Positions 51,426 to 61,299 of a stretch of 64,000 nucleotides of DNA are shown piece after piece. Position numbers and translations under genes: made by a program. This DNA comes from Flammeovirgaceae bacterium UBA4465. GTDB lineage: Bacteria; Bacteroidota; Bacteroidia; Cytophagales; Cyclobacteriaceae. The notes under the pieces were generated by a model. The model did not search any database. It saw only the letters and a program-made list of their open reading frames with translations, and was not told the DNA's origin. The DNA lies in contig CAJJCN010000022.1 of assembly GCA_905182655.1 (NCBI GenBank), positions 26,107 through 90,106 of the forward strand, given 5' to 3'. Within the stretch, counting starts at the first letter, position 1. Every line of letters starts with the position of its first letter.

Positions 51426-52478
51426 TTATAAATTGGACATCCACTCCATCAATATCCGGAACTGAATATCTCCCATAGCAGGGAAATTGGCTATTCTCAC
51501 CGTAGTCTCCATCCACGCTCCGTAACCGTTACCCAAGATCATCTTTTGCGCTAATGCTCTTTCCTTTAATGCCATCGGATCTGCAGTTTTTAAAGTGATC
51601 ACCGTAGGAGATCTCAAAGAAGAATTGGGAACCAACCAATCCAATGCTCCATTGGACTGAATCATTTGATTCAATCCAACCATCCGATCTCGTAATCGTC
51701 TATCAGTAGCTGCTATATAGGGTCCTGCGGCCAGCGTTCTCCAAAGTAAATAAATATTCAATACGTTGGGTGTATAATGCGTTTGCTCCTTGCGGGCATG
51801 CTCAACTAGGTTTAAAAAGCTATTGTAATGTGACCGTTCTCCCAATAGACGCCCGCGCTCGATGGCTGCAGGCGAAACAATCAATAAGCCCAATCCTGCA
51901 GGCAATCCCAAGCATTTTTGGCAAGAGGCAAACCAATAATCTGCTAATTGAAAATTCAAAATGACCCCTCCTAATGCAGATGTAGCATCTACCGCAATTA
52001 ACTGATGAGGCAAACGCTGTGAAGACAGTTCCTGCAAAACATTCTGATCTACCATAGTTCCATTAGAAGTCTCACAAACTGTGATACAGAGCCATTCGGC
52101 CAAGGAATTGATTTGATCGGTGGGCAAAGATGCATTAATATCAAAAGAGGATTTTACAACTTCAACACCCAAATTTTCGGTCATATGGGCCCATTTTAAT
52201 CCAAATGCACCATTAAAAAAATGTTGACTGGTCTTACTTGTAAGGGATTGGGGTAATATTTCCCAGGCCTCGGTAGCGGAGGAAATAAAAATAATATCAT
52301 AGTCATCTGGCACGTTCAACTGGGATCTCAGTTGTGATTTGGCAGCAAATGACAATTCCATAAAATCAGGACTCCTGTGATTGGCAGACAATATGCCTAT
52401 CTCGTAAGCGTCCTTTACCAAACTCGGAATACTCGGATGAATCGTGGCAGGTCCTGGATAAAATGAAGTCACCTTCAT
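51426..52478 (-). CDS. class V aminotransferase (phosphoserine aminotransferase-like)
   Basis: FYPGPATIHPSIP; VDATSALGGVILNFQLADYWFASCQKCLGLPAGLGLLIVSP. Confidence 0.85.
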   Translation of the reverse strand: MKVTSFYPGPATIHPSIPSLVKDAYEIGILSANHRSPDFMELSFAAKSQLRSQLNVPDDYDIIFISSATEAWEILPQSLTSKTSQHFFNGAFGLKWAHMTENLGVEVVKSSFDINASLPTDQINSLAEWLCITVCETSNGTMVDQNVLQELSSQRLPHQLIAVDATSALGGVILNFQLADYWFASCQKCLGLPAGLGLLIVSPAAIERGRLLGERSHYNSFLNLVEHARKEQTHYTPNVLNIYLLWRTLAAGPYIAATDRRLRDRMVGLNQMIQSNGALDWLVPNSSLRSPTVITLKTADPMALKERALAQKMILGNGYGAWMETTVRIANFPAMGDIQFRILMEWMSNL

Positions 52479-52894
52479 TGATGGCAGAAGTATTCCAGTG
52501 CCAACATATATCCTTTGAGTCCTAAGCCACTGATGACCCCAACCGCGACGGCGCTGACATGACTATGATTTCTGAATGCTTCACGGGAGTAAATATTAGA
52601 TATGTGTACTTCCATTACGGGTGCTTTGATAGACGATATCGCATCTCGTATGGCAATAGAGGTATGAGAATAGGCCGCAGGATTTAATATGATCCCATCC
52701 ACCTCAAATCCTAGTTCTTGAATTTTAGAAACAATTTCCCCCTCCGCATTTGACTGATAATAGCTCAAATCCAACTGATCATATTTAGATTCTAAATGAG
52801 CGAAGAAAGTATCAAAATCTTTATTACCATAAATATCCGTTTCTCTTTTACCTAGTAAATTTAAATTTGGTCCGTTAATGATAGCTATTTGCAT
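52475..52894 (-). CDS. aroQ: type II 3-dehydroquinate dehydratase
   Basis: IAIINGPNLNLLGKRETDIYG; SNAEGEIVSKIQE; ILNPAAYSHTSIAIRDAI; EVHISNIYSREAFRNHS. Confidence 0.96.
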   Translation of the reverse strand: MQIAIINGPNLNLLGKRETDIYGNKDFDTFFAHLESKYDQLDLSYYQSNAEGEIVSKIQELGFEVDGIILNPAAYSHTSIAIRDAISSIKAPVMEVHISNIYSREAFRNHSHVSAVAVGVISGLGLKGYMLALEYFCHQ

Positions 52895-52917
52895 GTCCTG
52901 ATTACTTTTGCTTTATA

Positions 52918-53817
52918 ATGAGTTGGAATCTCTATATCACACAGTTCAAGAATTACCTAAAGCTAGAAAGAGCTTTAGCAACAAATTCTATTGATGCCTA
53001 TACGAGAGACGTTACAAAATTAATGGAGTTTTTGGATATGAGTAAAAAAATTCAAGATCCATTGCAAGTCAAGCCCATTGATTTATTGGATTTTATTAAA
53101 TTCATCCATGAATTAGGGCTTTCTCCCTACTCACAAGCAAGAATAGTTTCAGGCATCAAAGGATTTTACAAATACCTTTCTTATGAAAACTTTATATCAG
53201 TCGATCCTTCAGAACTACTCGAACTTCCAAGATTAGGCAGAAAACTTCCAGATACCTTAAGTATTCATGAGATTGATCAATTATTTGAGGCCATTGATAT
53301 GAGTAAAGCCAGCGGACCCAGAGATCGCGCCATGGCTGAAACCCTTTACAGTGCTGGATTGCGGGTTTCCGAATTAGTCACCTTAAAAATTAGTAATATT
53401 TATGAAGACGTTGGGTTTCTTCGTATTTTAGGGAAGGGGAACAAAGAGCGTTTAACTCCTATAGGAAAAAGTGCTCTGAAGTTTATTAAACTGTATCATC
53501 ATGAGATTCGCAATCATGTGCAAATAAAACCTGGCCATGAGGATTACTTGTTTTTAAATAGATTGGGTAGTAGAATATCAAGAGTGAGTGTTTTTACCCT
53601 TATTAAAAATTTAGCAATGCGTGCAGGGATTCGCAAAAAAATCAGTCCACACACCTTTCGCCATTCCTTTGCCACACATCTCATAGAGGGTGGTGCAGAC
53701 CTAAGAGCGGTTCAAGAAATGTTAGGGCATGAATCTATTACGACCACCGAAATTTACACGCACCTGGATCGTGATTATTTAAAACAAATTATAAAGGAAT
53801 TTCATCCAAGAAGTTAA
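52918..53817 (+). CDS. xerD: tyrosine recombinase XerD
   Basis: YSAGLRVSELVTLKISN; SPHTFRHSFATHLIEGGADLRAVQEMLGHESITTTEIYTHLD. Confidence 0.93.
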   Translation: MSWNLYITQFKNYLKLERALATNSIDAYTRDVTKLMEFLDMSKKIQDPLQVKPIDLLDFIKFIHELGLSPYSQARIVSGIKGFYKYLSYENFISVDPSELLELPRLGRKLPDTLSIHEIDQLFEAIDMSKASGPRDRAMAETLYSAGLRVSELVTLKISNIYEDVGFLRILGKGNKERLTPIGKSALKFIKLYHHEIRNHVQIKPGHEDYLFLNRLGSRISRVSVFTLIKNLAMRAGIRKKISPHTFRHSFATHLIEGGADLRAVQEMLGHESITTTEIYTHLDRDYLKQIIKEFHPRS

Positions 53818-54854
53818 TGTACGCACTCCTCAAAAAAACTTTATTTCTTCTTTCTGCCGAAAATGCACATTCATTAACGATGAACTTGCTTCAAATAGGC
53901 TTCAAGATTCCTGGTATCAAAAATATGATAAAACGCCTCTTCAGGGTAAGCTCAAAGAAAATTGAGCAAGAATTATGGGGAATAACATTTCCGAATCCAG
54001 TAGGATTGGCCGCAGGGTTTGATAAAAACGCTGAATATTTACATGAATTATCTTGTTTTGGGTTTGGCTTCATTGAAATTGGAACCGTAACGCCTCGACC
54101 TCAAGCAGGAAATCCAAAGCCACGATTATTTAGACTCATTACTGATCAGGCCATCATCAATCGAATGGGATTTAATAATAAAGGCGTAACGTCGGTCGTT
54201 GAACAATTAAAAAATCGTCCAAAAAATTTGATTGTAGGAGGTAATATTGGTAAAAACAAAGACACGCCTAACGAAAAAGCCTCGGTGGATTACATCGCCT
54301 GCTTTGAAGCCTTATTTGAACATGTCGATTATTTTGTCATCAATGTCAGCTCCCCCAACACCCCTAATTTGCGTGAATTACAAGACAAAAAACCATTAAC
54401 TGCACTGATAAAATCTGTGCAAGAAAGAAATAAATTAAAGAAACCCCCTAAACCACTGCTCCTTAAAATAGCACCTGATTTAAGTAATGATCAGCTAGTA
54501 GACATTTTGACCATTTGTGAAGAAACCCAATTGGATGGCCTTATTGCTACCAATACCACCCTGTCAAGAGATCCTTTGAAGGAACACCCGGAAGCGGTCA
54601 AAAAAATGGGAGCTGGTGGATTAAGTGGCTTGCCCTTAGCTGACCGATCCACTGAAGTAATCAAATTCCTACGATCAAAAAATAAAAAAATACCAATTAT
54701 AGGGGTAGGAGGTGTAGGAGATGTGAGCAAGGCATTAGAAAAGATAGATGCGGGAGCAAATCTGATTCAAATTTATTCTGGTTTTATATTTGAAGGTCCC
54801 ACCTTGATTAAAAAAATAAATGAAGCACTAACCACAATAGGGCATAACAACTAA
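53817..54854 (+). CDS. pyrD: dihydroorotate dehydrogenase (quinone, class 2)
   Basis: FPNPVGLAAGFDKNAE; GFIEIGTVTPRPQAGNPKPRLFRL; NVSSPNTPNLRELQ; GVGGVGDVSKALEKIDAGANLIQIYSGF. Confidence 0.96.
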   Translation: MYALLKKTLFLLSAENAHSLTMNLLQIGFKIPGIKNMIKRLFRVSSKKIEQELWGITFPNPVGLAAGFDKNAEYLHELSCFGFGFIEIGTVTPRPQAGNPKPRLFRLITDQAIINRMGFNNKGVTSVVEQLKNRPKNLIVGGNIGKNKDTPNEKASVDYIACFEALFEHVDYFVINVSSPNTPNLRELQDKKPLTALIKSVQERNKLKKPPKPLLLKIAPDLSNDQLVDILTICEETQLDGLIATNTTLSRDPLKEHPEAVKKMGAGGLSGLPLADRSTEVIKFLRSKNKKIPIIGVGGVGDVSKALEKIDAGANLIQIYSGFIFEGPTLIKKINEALTTIGHNN

Positions 54855-54883
54855 ATGCCTTATTTTTGTTTCTGAATTGATCT

Positions 54884-57376
54884 ATGCGTAGCAACAGCTT
54901 TAAGTCTAAACCCAAAGAGAAGAAACCCTTCAAACTGAAAACTTCATTTTTTTCAGATAAGAAGGCTAAAATTATTTTGGGCATTACCCTCTTGTTTAGT
55001 GGGCTATTTTTGTTGTTGGCCTTCTTTTCTTACCTCAGGCATGGCCCCGCTGATCAAAGTGTGGTAACCTCTTTTTTAGACACCAAAATAAAAGACTCCG
55101 GTGCTGACGTAGCCAATTTATTCGGAGTAATGGGCGCGTTGGCAGCTCATTATTTTATTTTCAACTGGTTTGGTTTAGGGGCATTTCTGATTCCCTTTTT
55201 TCTACTCAATTTAAGCGTAACCGTTTTGGGGTACCATGAAATATTCAAAGTTCAAAAATCCTTCATTTTTACCATCTTCTATTTAATCTGGCTGACCCTT
55301 CTATCCGGTTACATCGTTTTGAATCTAAGCGATCCTGGGATATTGGGCTTCCTTTGTGGTGGGATTGGCTACGAATTGGCATGGCTCATGAACAGTCTAC
55401 TAGGTTGGGGCTCTGGGTTCCTGATTTTATTGTTATTAGTGATTTTTAATGTCTATTTTTTCAATATTACCCATCTTCATGCGTTATCAAGGTGGAGCGA
55501 TGGAGCGCGCACATTATGGCTGTTGTTTACAGATACATTGAAAAATCAGGAAAATACGGAAATACAAACTGATGAGGATATGAAATCCGTTATCGCTAAA
55601 GTGAAAGAAGAAGTAGCCCTTGAAGATGAATTAGATGCAGCAAATGGCCCTGAAGGGAAAGTAGAAGCAATTGAAAATACACTTCCTAATGCAACCAATG
55701 AAATAGAATTAAGTGTTGACGATCAACCAAAAAAAGAACCCCTCAATGCGACTGCGCTTGATCTTATCGTTGAACCAGAAAAAACTGAAATTGAAGCTGT
55801 CAAACCAGAATCTTTAGCACTAGAGGTGAACACAGCTCTCAAAGAGGAGAAAGTAGCTGATCAATCTGAAAACTATGACCCTACCTTAGATTTACCCAGA
55901 TATCAATATCCTACGGTTGATTTATTGACAGAATATCCAGCAAAAGATGTAAAGGTCAGCAAGGAAGAATTAGAGTCTAATAAAGACAATATTCTCAGCA
56001 CGCTCATTAATTTTAAAATAGCTATTTCCAGTATCAAAGCGACCATAGGACCTACCGTAACCCTCTATGAAATTGTTCCAGAGGCAGGCGTCAAAATCTC
56101 TAAAATAAAAAACCTAGAAGACGATATTGCACTCAGTCTTTCCGCTTTAGGCATACGTATTATCGCACCGATTCCAGGAAAAGGAACCATTGGTATTGAA
56201 GTACCCAATAAAAACCGCGAAATGGTCAGTGCCAAATCAGTTATCACTACAGAAAAATTCTTAAAGTCTGATTATGAATTGCCCATTGTCTTGGGTAAAA
56301 CCATCTCAAATGAGGTCTTTGTCACGGACCTCTCCAAAATGCCCCACTTACTAATGGCTGGCGCAACAGGGCAAGGAAAATCAGTGGGTTTAAATATCAT
56401 ATTGGCCTCGCTCATTTACAAAAAGCACCCTTCTCAACTGAAGTTTGTCCTGGTGGATCCTAAAAAAGTAGAATTGACCTTATTTAATAAAATTGAAAGA
56501 CATTTTTTAGCAAAATTACCAGAAACGGATGAAGCCATTATCACCGATACAACCAAGGTAGTCAATACCCTCAATTCTTTATGTATCGAAATGGACGCTC
56601 GGTATGATTTACTTAAAGATGCGGGATGTCGAAATCTTAAGGAGTACAATAAAAAGTTTGTCAATCGCCGACTTAATCCCAAAAAAGGACATAAATATTT
56701 GCCCTACATCGTTTTGGTCATCGATGAGCTTGCGGACCTTATGATGACCGCAGGAAAAGAAGTAGAAATGCCGATTGCCAGACTGGCTCAGTTGGCCAGA
56801 GCCATTGGTATTCACCTCATTGTGGCTACCCAGAGACCCTCTGTAAATGTGATTACAGGAATCATTAAAGCCAACTTTCCCGCAAGACTTTCATTCAGGG
56901 TTACTTCAAAAATTGATTCTAGGACCATATTAGATGCGGGTGGTGCAGAACAACTTGTAGGTATGGGTGATATGCTGCTCTCTTTGGGATCAGACATGAT
57001 TCGTTTACAATGTGCCTTCTTAGATACGCCCGAAGTTGAAAACATATGTGACTTTATAGGTGAACAACATGGATATAGCTCAGCCTATATGCTCCCTGAA
57101 TATCTAGGAGAAGAAACTAGCTCAAGTATCACTACTGATCTTTCAGATAAAGATGCCATGTTTGATGACGCCGCAAGACTTATTGTATCACATCAGCAAG
57201 GAAGTACCTCACTGATTCAGAGAAAAATGAGGTTAGGATATAACCGAGCAGGACGGATTATTGATCAATTAGAAGCGGCCGGAATTGTGGGACCTTTTGA
57301 AGGGAGCAAAGCTCGAGAAGTATTGATCAGCGATGAATATACTTTAGAGCAAAAATTGACTGAGTTAAATAAATAA
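54884..57376 (+). CDS. ftsK: DNA translocase FtsK/SpoIIIE
   Basis: 4-TM N-terminus, acidic linker, MPHLLMAGATGQGKSVGLNIIL; VLVIDELADLMMTAGKEVE; C-terminal gamma domain SLIQRKMRLGYNRAGRIIDQLEAAGIVGP. Confidence 0.96.
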   Translation: MRSNSFKSKPKEKKPFKLKTSFFSDKKAKIILGITLLFSGLFLLLAFFSYLRHGPADQSVVTSFLDTKIKDSGADVANLFGVMGALAAHYFIFNWFGLGAFLIPFFLLNLSVTVLGYHEIFKVQKSFIFTIFYLIWLTLLSGYIVLNLSDPGILGFLCGGIGYELAWLMNSLLGWGSGFLILLLLVIFNVYFFNITHLHALSRWSDGARTLWLLFTDTLKNQENTEIQTDEDMKSVIAKVKEEVALEDELDAANGPEGKVEAIENTLPNATNEIELSVDDQPKKEPLNATALDLIVEPEKTEIEAVKPESLALEVNTALKEEKVADQSENYDPTLDLPRYQYPTVDLLTEYPAKDVKVSKEELESNKDNILSTLINFKIAISSIKATIGPTVTLYEIVPEAGVKISKIKNLEDDIALSLSALGIRIIAPIPGKGTIGIEVPNKNREMVSAKSVITTEKFLKSDYELPIVLGKTISNEVFVTDLSKMPHLLMAGATGQGKSVGLNIILASLIYKKHPSQLKFVLVDPKKVELTLFNKIERHFLAKLPETDEAIITDTTKVVNTLNSLCIEMDARYDLLKDAGCRNLKEYNKKFVNRRLNPKKGHKYLPYIVLVIDELADLMMTAGKEVEMPIARLAQLARAIGIHLIVATQRPSVNVITGIIKANFPARLSFRVTSKIDSRTILDAGGAEQLVGMGDMLLSLGSDMIRLQCAFLDTPEVENICDFIGEQHGYSSAYMLPEYLGEETSSSITTDLSDKDAMFDDAARLIVSHQQGSTSLIQRKMRLGYNRAGRIIDQLEAAGIVGPFEGSKAREVLISDEYTLEQKLTELNK

Positions 57377-57408
57377 TAAATTTATAAGCAAGACTAAGTA
57401 CTGAGAAT

Positions 57409-58041
57409 ATGAAAAAACTAAGTTTAGGATTGATTGTTTTTATGGTGACATTCAATAGCTCTGCCCAATTTGATCCCGAGGCAGAATTAATACTTGAAAG
57501 CATGAGTAAGAAATATAAATCCAAATCAGCCTTCATGTCCACTTTTCAGCAAAACCTCATCAATGAAGTATCCACCATCGATGAATCCATTTCAGGTACC
57601 GTTTATGTCAAGGGAGATAAGTATAAACTTGAAATTGCTGGGCAAATAATTTTCAATGATGGCCAAGACCTTTGGTCTTACAGCGAAGAAATCATGGAAG
57701 TGACCGTCAGTACATACGATAAAGAAGAACAAGAGATCTCCTTGACCAACATCTGGGATCTCTATAGGGAAGGATATAAATACGGATTGAACGTCCCAGA
57801 TCCTCAAGGCAACTGGGTGATTGACTTAGAACCCATTGAAAGAGGGGTAGAAGCTTTTTATAAAATTCGTATGGTTATTTCTAATGAATATGACTTAAAG
57901 AGTTTTAGAATTTTTGAAGAATCCGGAAATCAGTACAATTATATCATCACCAAACTCATAGATCGGTCCGACCTTACGGATGGTTTTTTCACTTTTGATC
58001 TTGCACAATATCCAGAGGTAGAGCTCATAGATTTTAGATAA
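57409..58041 (+). CDS. lolA: LolA-like outer-membrane lipoprotein carrier protein
   Basis: Signal peptide; STFQQNLINEVSTIDESISGTVYVKGDKYKLEIAGQIIFNDGQDLWSYSEE. Confidence 0.85.
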   Translation: MKKLSLGLIVFMVTFNSSAQFDPEAELILESMSKKYKSKSAFMSTFQQNLINEVSTIDESISGTVYVKGDKYKLEIAGQIIFNDGQDLWSYSEEIMEVTVSTYDKEEQEISLTNIWDLYREGYKYGLNVPDPQGNWVIDLEPIERGVEAFYKIRMVISNEYDLKSFRIFEESGNQYNYIITKLIDRSDLTDGFFTFDLAQYPEVELIDFR

Positions 58042-58058
58042 TTTTAACTATTAGGTCT

Positions 58059-58886
58059 ATGAAAAAGAGACAACTATTTGACCACATTAAAAGCAAAAAA
58101 TCTTTCCTTTGTGTAGGTTTAGATCCTGATTTAGAAAAAATTCCCAAACATCTTCTAGAAACCGAAGACCCCATTTTTGAATTCAATAAAGCTATTATTG
58201 ATGCTACCCTACCTTATGCCATTGCCTATAAGCCCAACATTGCCTTTTATGAATCTTTGGGCATTTATGGTTGGCAAGCCTTAAAAAAAACGATAGAATA
58301 TCTGCCCAAAGAAGTATTTACCATTGCCGATGCCAAACGCGGTGATATCGGTAATACCTCCAATAAATATGCAGAAGCATTTTTCAAAAAAATGTCATTT
58401 GATGCCATTACCCTATCTCCCTATATGGGTCAAGATTCGGTAACCCCCTTTTTAAATCACAAGGATAAATGGGCCATCCTATTGGCTTCAACCTCAAATG
58501 TCGGTGCGCTGGATTTTCAAGAATTAATGATCGAAAATAGTGACGGACAAAAAGTTTATGAGAAAGTAATTGAAATCAGCTCCCAATGGGGTTCTGATCA
58601 AAACTTAATGTACGTCGTGGGAGCCACCAGAGTGGACACCTTAACCCACATAAGGAAGTTGGTTCCAGATCATTTTTTATTAATACCCGGTGTGGGTGCG
58701 CAAGGAGGTGACTTGGACTTGGTTTGCAAATATGCCATGAACGCTTCTGGGGGCCTGCTTATTAATTCGGCCAGAAGTATTATTTATGCCAATAGTACGA
58801 CTGATTTTGCGCATCATGCGGCTTTAGCTGCTGCTGATTTGCAAGAACAAATGGCCGCAGCCATGCTAAAATATAAAAAATGGTAG
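58059..58886 (+). CDS. pyrF: orotidine-5'-phosphate decarboxylase
   Basis: CVGLDPDLEKIP; AYKPNIAFYESLG; DAKRGDIGNTSNKYAEAFF; LIPGVGAQGGD. Confidence 0.96.
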   Translation: MKKRQLFDHIKSKKSFLCVGLDPDLEKIPKHLLETEDPIFEFNKAIIDATLPYAIAYKPNIAFYESLGIYGWQALKKTIEYLPKEVFTIADAKRGDIGNTSNKYAEAFFKKMSFDAITLSPYMGQDSVTPFLNHKDKWAILLASTSNVGALDFQELMIENSDGQKVYEKVIEISSQWGSDQNLMYVVGATRVDTLTHIRKLVPDHFLLIPGVGAQGGDLDLVCKYAMNASGGLLINSARSIIYANSTTDFAHHAALAAADLQEQMAAAMLKYKKW

Positions 58887-59057
58887 CCAAAGTTTTAGAT
58901 GGCAAGTAACCCTGATAGATAATCATTTGGTCTAATCAAAAGATGATCTCAAAGGAAGCACTTTATTTTTTTTTAAACCCCCTCTATAACCCTCAAATAT
59001 TTTATCGCTTTCATTAGAGTCAAGGAGTCATTAGCTTTGTGTAAATAAATTAAAAAA

Positions 59058-59696
59058 ATGGAAAAACCTGTCATCATATTTGGAGCCAAGGGCATTGCAA
59101 AAAGTGCGCTTGAAATATTTCAAAGTAATGAGGTAACGGTCTATGGGTTTTTAGATGATGATAAATCTACCCATGAACAAACCATCAACGACATTCCAGT
59201 ATTAGGGCTGACCAATGATCACGGATTCACTAAATTGATTGGTCAAAAATGCGAGGCTTTCATTGCTTCTGATGACTACAAAATACGTACCAGTTTGACT
59301 GAAATGCTTATTGAGTCGAGAAAAGTGATGCCTGTAAATGCCATTCACAACAAAGCTCTTGTGGCTAAATCAGCCGATATGGGCCATGGAAATTTCATCA
59401 ATGCTGGTAGTATCATTGGATCTGGAAGTGTCATTGGTCTACACTGTGTCATCCATTCAGGAGTGATTATCGAGCAAGATGTAGTCATGGGTGACTTTGT
59501 CCAAATAGGTGCAGGATCTATCATCAATGCGGGAGTCATTATTGAGAAAAAAGCTTTTATTGGTGCAGGAGTCGTGATCGTCGCAGGGGTCAAAATAGGT
59601 GCTGGAGCTAGGATAGGTGCTGGATCTGTAGTCATCGCAGATGTGACGAAAAAAGAAACCGTTTTTGGTAATCCTGCTGCCAAAATAAAAAAATAA
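59058..59696 (+). CDS. NeuD-like sugar O-acyltransferase (left-handed beta-helix)
   Basis: N-terminal PVIIFGAKGIAKSALEIF; hexapeptide repeats INAGSIIGSGSVIGLHCVIHSGVIIEQDVVMGDFVQIGAG. Confidence 0.9.
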   Translation: MEKPVIIFGAKGIAKSALEIFQSNEVTVYGFLDDDKSTHEQTINDIPVLGLTNDHGFTKLIGQKCEAFIASDDYKIRTSLTEMLIESRKVMPVNAIHNKALVAKSADMGHGNFINAGSIIGSGSVIGLHCVIHSGVIIEQDVVMGDFVQIGAGSIINAGVIIEKKAFIGAGVVIVAGVKIGAGARIGAGSVVIADVTKKETVFGNPAAKIKK

Positions 59697-59774
59697 AGAA
59701 TTCCCTCTTGAAAGGACATCGCTAGAGAATCTTCTTTCACCAGGCTAAAAGGTACCGAGCCTACACCTTAAATA

Positions 59775-59807
59775 TTTGCTATGAGTACTTTAAAATAAAT
59801 ACCTTTG
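59775..59807 (+). promoter_or_regulatory. candidate Bacteroidota sigma-A promoter for the BamA-like gene
   Basis: TTTG (59775-59778), N21, TACCTTTG (59800-59807). Confidence 0.5.
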
Positions 59808-59857
59808 AATGTCGAACTCAAAGAAAATCGCCATACAATGATTTCGTTTTCAAAATA

Positions 59858-60940
59858 ATGCATCTCCCTTTCATTTGGTTTTTGTTGCTGTTCCCAATGA
59901 TCATTTGGGGACAAGACATAGATTCACTCCAAGACAATATGGACATGGGCATTTATCCAGCCATCGCTTATACCCCTGAAACAGGTCTATCATTCGGTGC
60001 CTTCGCACTCATGGTCTTGAAAAATAAAAGTAATCCTGCACATTACACCCCTAATTTAATCAGTCCTAAAATTGTTTATACCTTAAATAATCAATTGATT
60101 TTAGGCCTTGACGCTACCTTTTTCACACAAAAAGATGGGCGGATCGATGCCGAAATCAAGTATTCTGATTATCCTGATTATTTTTATGGGATAGGCAATG
60201 CAAATGACCCCAAGATCAGGGAGTTGTACAATCGCCAATTTATTAGCACCAAAGGTTTTGTGATGAAAGGAATTACTTCCACCCTCTTTGCTGGCGCTCT
60301 ATTTGATTTTGATTACAGTGTTTTAAAAGATGTAGTGCCCAACGGATTGCTTACCAGAGAGGATCCCCAAGGCATAAAGGGGGGGCGTTCCGTAGGAGCT
60401 GGTATTGGGTTGACCTATGATAATAGAGACCATCTCCTTTATCCCCGTAAGGGTAAATTCATACAAACAGGTGCCCGTTGGTATGGATCAATGATTGGGA
60501 GTGATTATCAGTACCAGCATTTTTTCTTCGATTACCGTCAATATCAAACTTTTTTTAGTGATCGACGTATTCTGGCCTTTCAACTGTCGGCACAATTTAA
60601 CCAGGGTAACCTCCCTTTTTATAAATTGTCTAAATTGGGTGGTAAGGACTATTTGCGAGGTATTGATAATGGCAATTTATATACGGCTCAACATTCTTTT
60701 TATGGCCAAATTGAAGGTCGTCAACATTTATTTTGGCGATTAGGAGGCGTACTATTTGCTGGAATGGGGGAGGTTTTTGAACATCTGAAAGCACTAGATA
60801 TGGGAAATTTGAAGATCAATTATGGGATTGGTGGGCGATTTCAGGCCCTGAAGGAGCAATCCTTAAATATCCGCCTTGATTTGGGCTTTACCAACAATGG
60901 ACAATCAGCCATTTATTTTTCTATAAAAGAAGCCTTCTAA
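59858..60940 (+). CDS. BamA/TamA-family surface antigen beta-barrel protein
   Basis: GLTYDNRDHLLYPRKGKFIQTGARWYG; KLSKLGGKDYLRGIDNG; GIGGRFQALKEQSLNIRLDLGFTNNGQSAIYFSIKEAF. Confidence 0.88.
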   Translation: MHLPFIWFLLLFPMIIWGQDIDSLQDNMDMGIYPAIAYTPETGLSFGAFALMVLKNKSNPAHYTPNLISPKIVYTLNNQLILGLDATFFTQKDGRIDAEIKYSDYPDYFYGIGNANDPKIRELYNRQFISTKGFVMKGITSTLFAGALFDFDYSVLKDVVPNGLLTREDPQGIKGGRSVGAGIGLTYDNRDHLLYPRKGKFIQTGARWYGSMIGSDYQYQHFFFDYRQYQTFFSDRRILAFQLSAQFNQGNLPFYKLSKLGGKDYLRGIDNGNLYTAQHSFYGQIEGRQHLFWRLGGVLFAGMGEVFEHLKALDMGNLKINYGIGGRFQALKEQSLNIRLDLGFTNNGQSAIYFSIKEAF

Positions 60941-61218
60941 TCCTTCCCTTTTTTATTTAAAATAGCCTCAACTGCCTTTTTAAGTTCATCAATCGCATTA
61001 TCAAAATGATGCTTGGTCGTTTGCCACTTTTCTTGACCCGTATACGTATTGAATTCTTCTTCTAGCTTTTCTTTCCGGATTCTCAGTAATTCGATCGTTT
61101 TTTCCAATTCACTGCGCACCTCCTTGGAAGATGAGGTGGTTTCATTGATCAATACATCTATTTTATGGCCGAGTTCCCTGAGAATCTCCTCCACCTTACC
61201 TCTTGACTTATCTTCCAT
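60937..61218 (-). CDS. small coiled-coil protein (93 aa)
   Basis: Charged heptad-like sequence MEDKSRGKVEEILRELGHKIDVLINETTSSSKEVRSELEKTIELLRIRKEKLEEEF. Confidence 0.7.
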   Translation of the reverse strand: MEDKSRGKVEEILRELGHKIDVLINETTSSSKEVRSELEKTIELLRIRKEKLEEEFNTYTGQEKWQTTKHHFDNAIDELKKAVEAILNKKGKD

Positions 61219-61299
61219 GTTTTTATATAAAATTAATTTTATTTATTGGTAAATATTTATAACTCACTAATCTAATCCATCAAATGAACATTTAGCCCT

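Noticed and set aside
52918-53817. Tyrosine recombinase as evidence of an integrative element
   Set aside because: Sequence and context (aroQ, pyrD, ftsK neighbours) fit housekeeping XerD; no att repeats, tRNA or cargo genes seen.
59345-59740. 131-aa antisense ORF opposite the NeuD-like acyltransferase
   Set aside because: Its Pro/Thr/Ile-rich repeat pattern simply mirrors the hexapeptide repeats on the sense strand.
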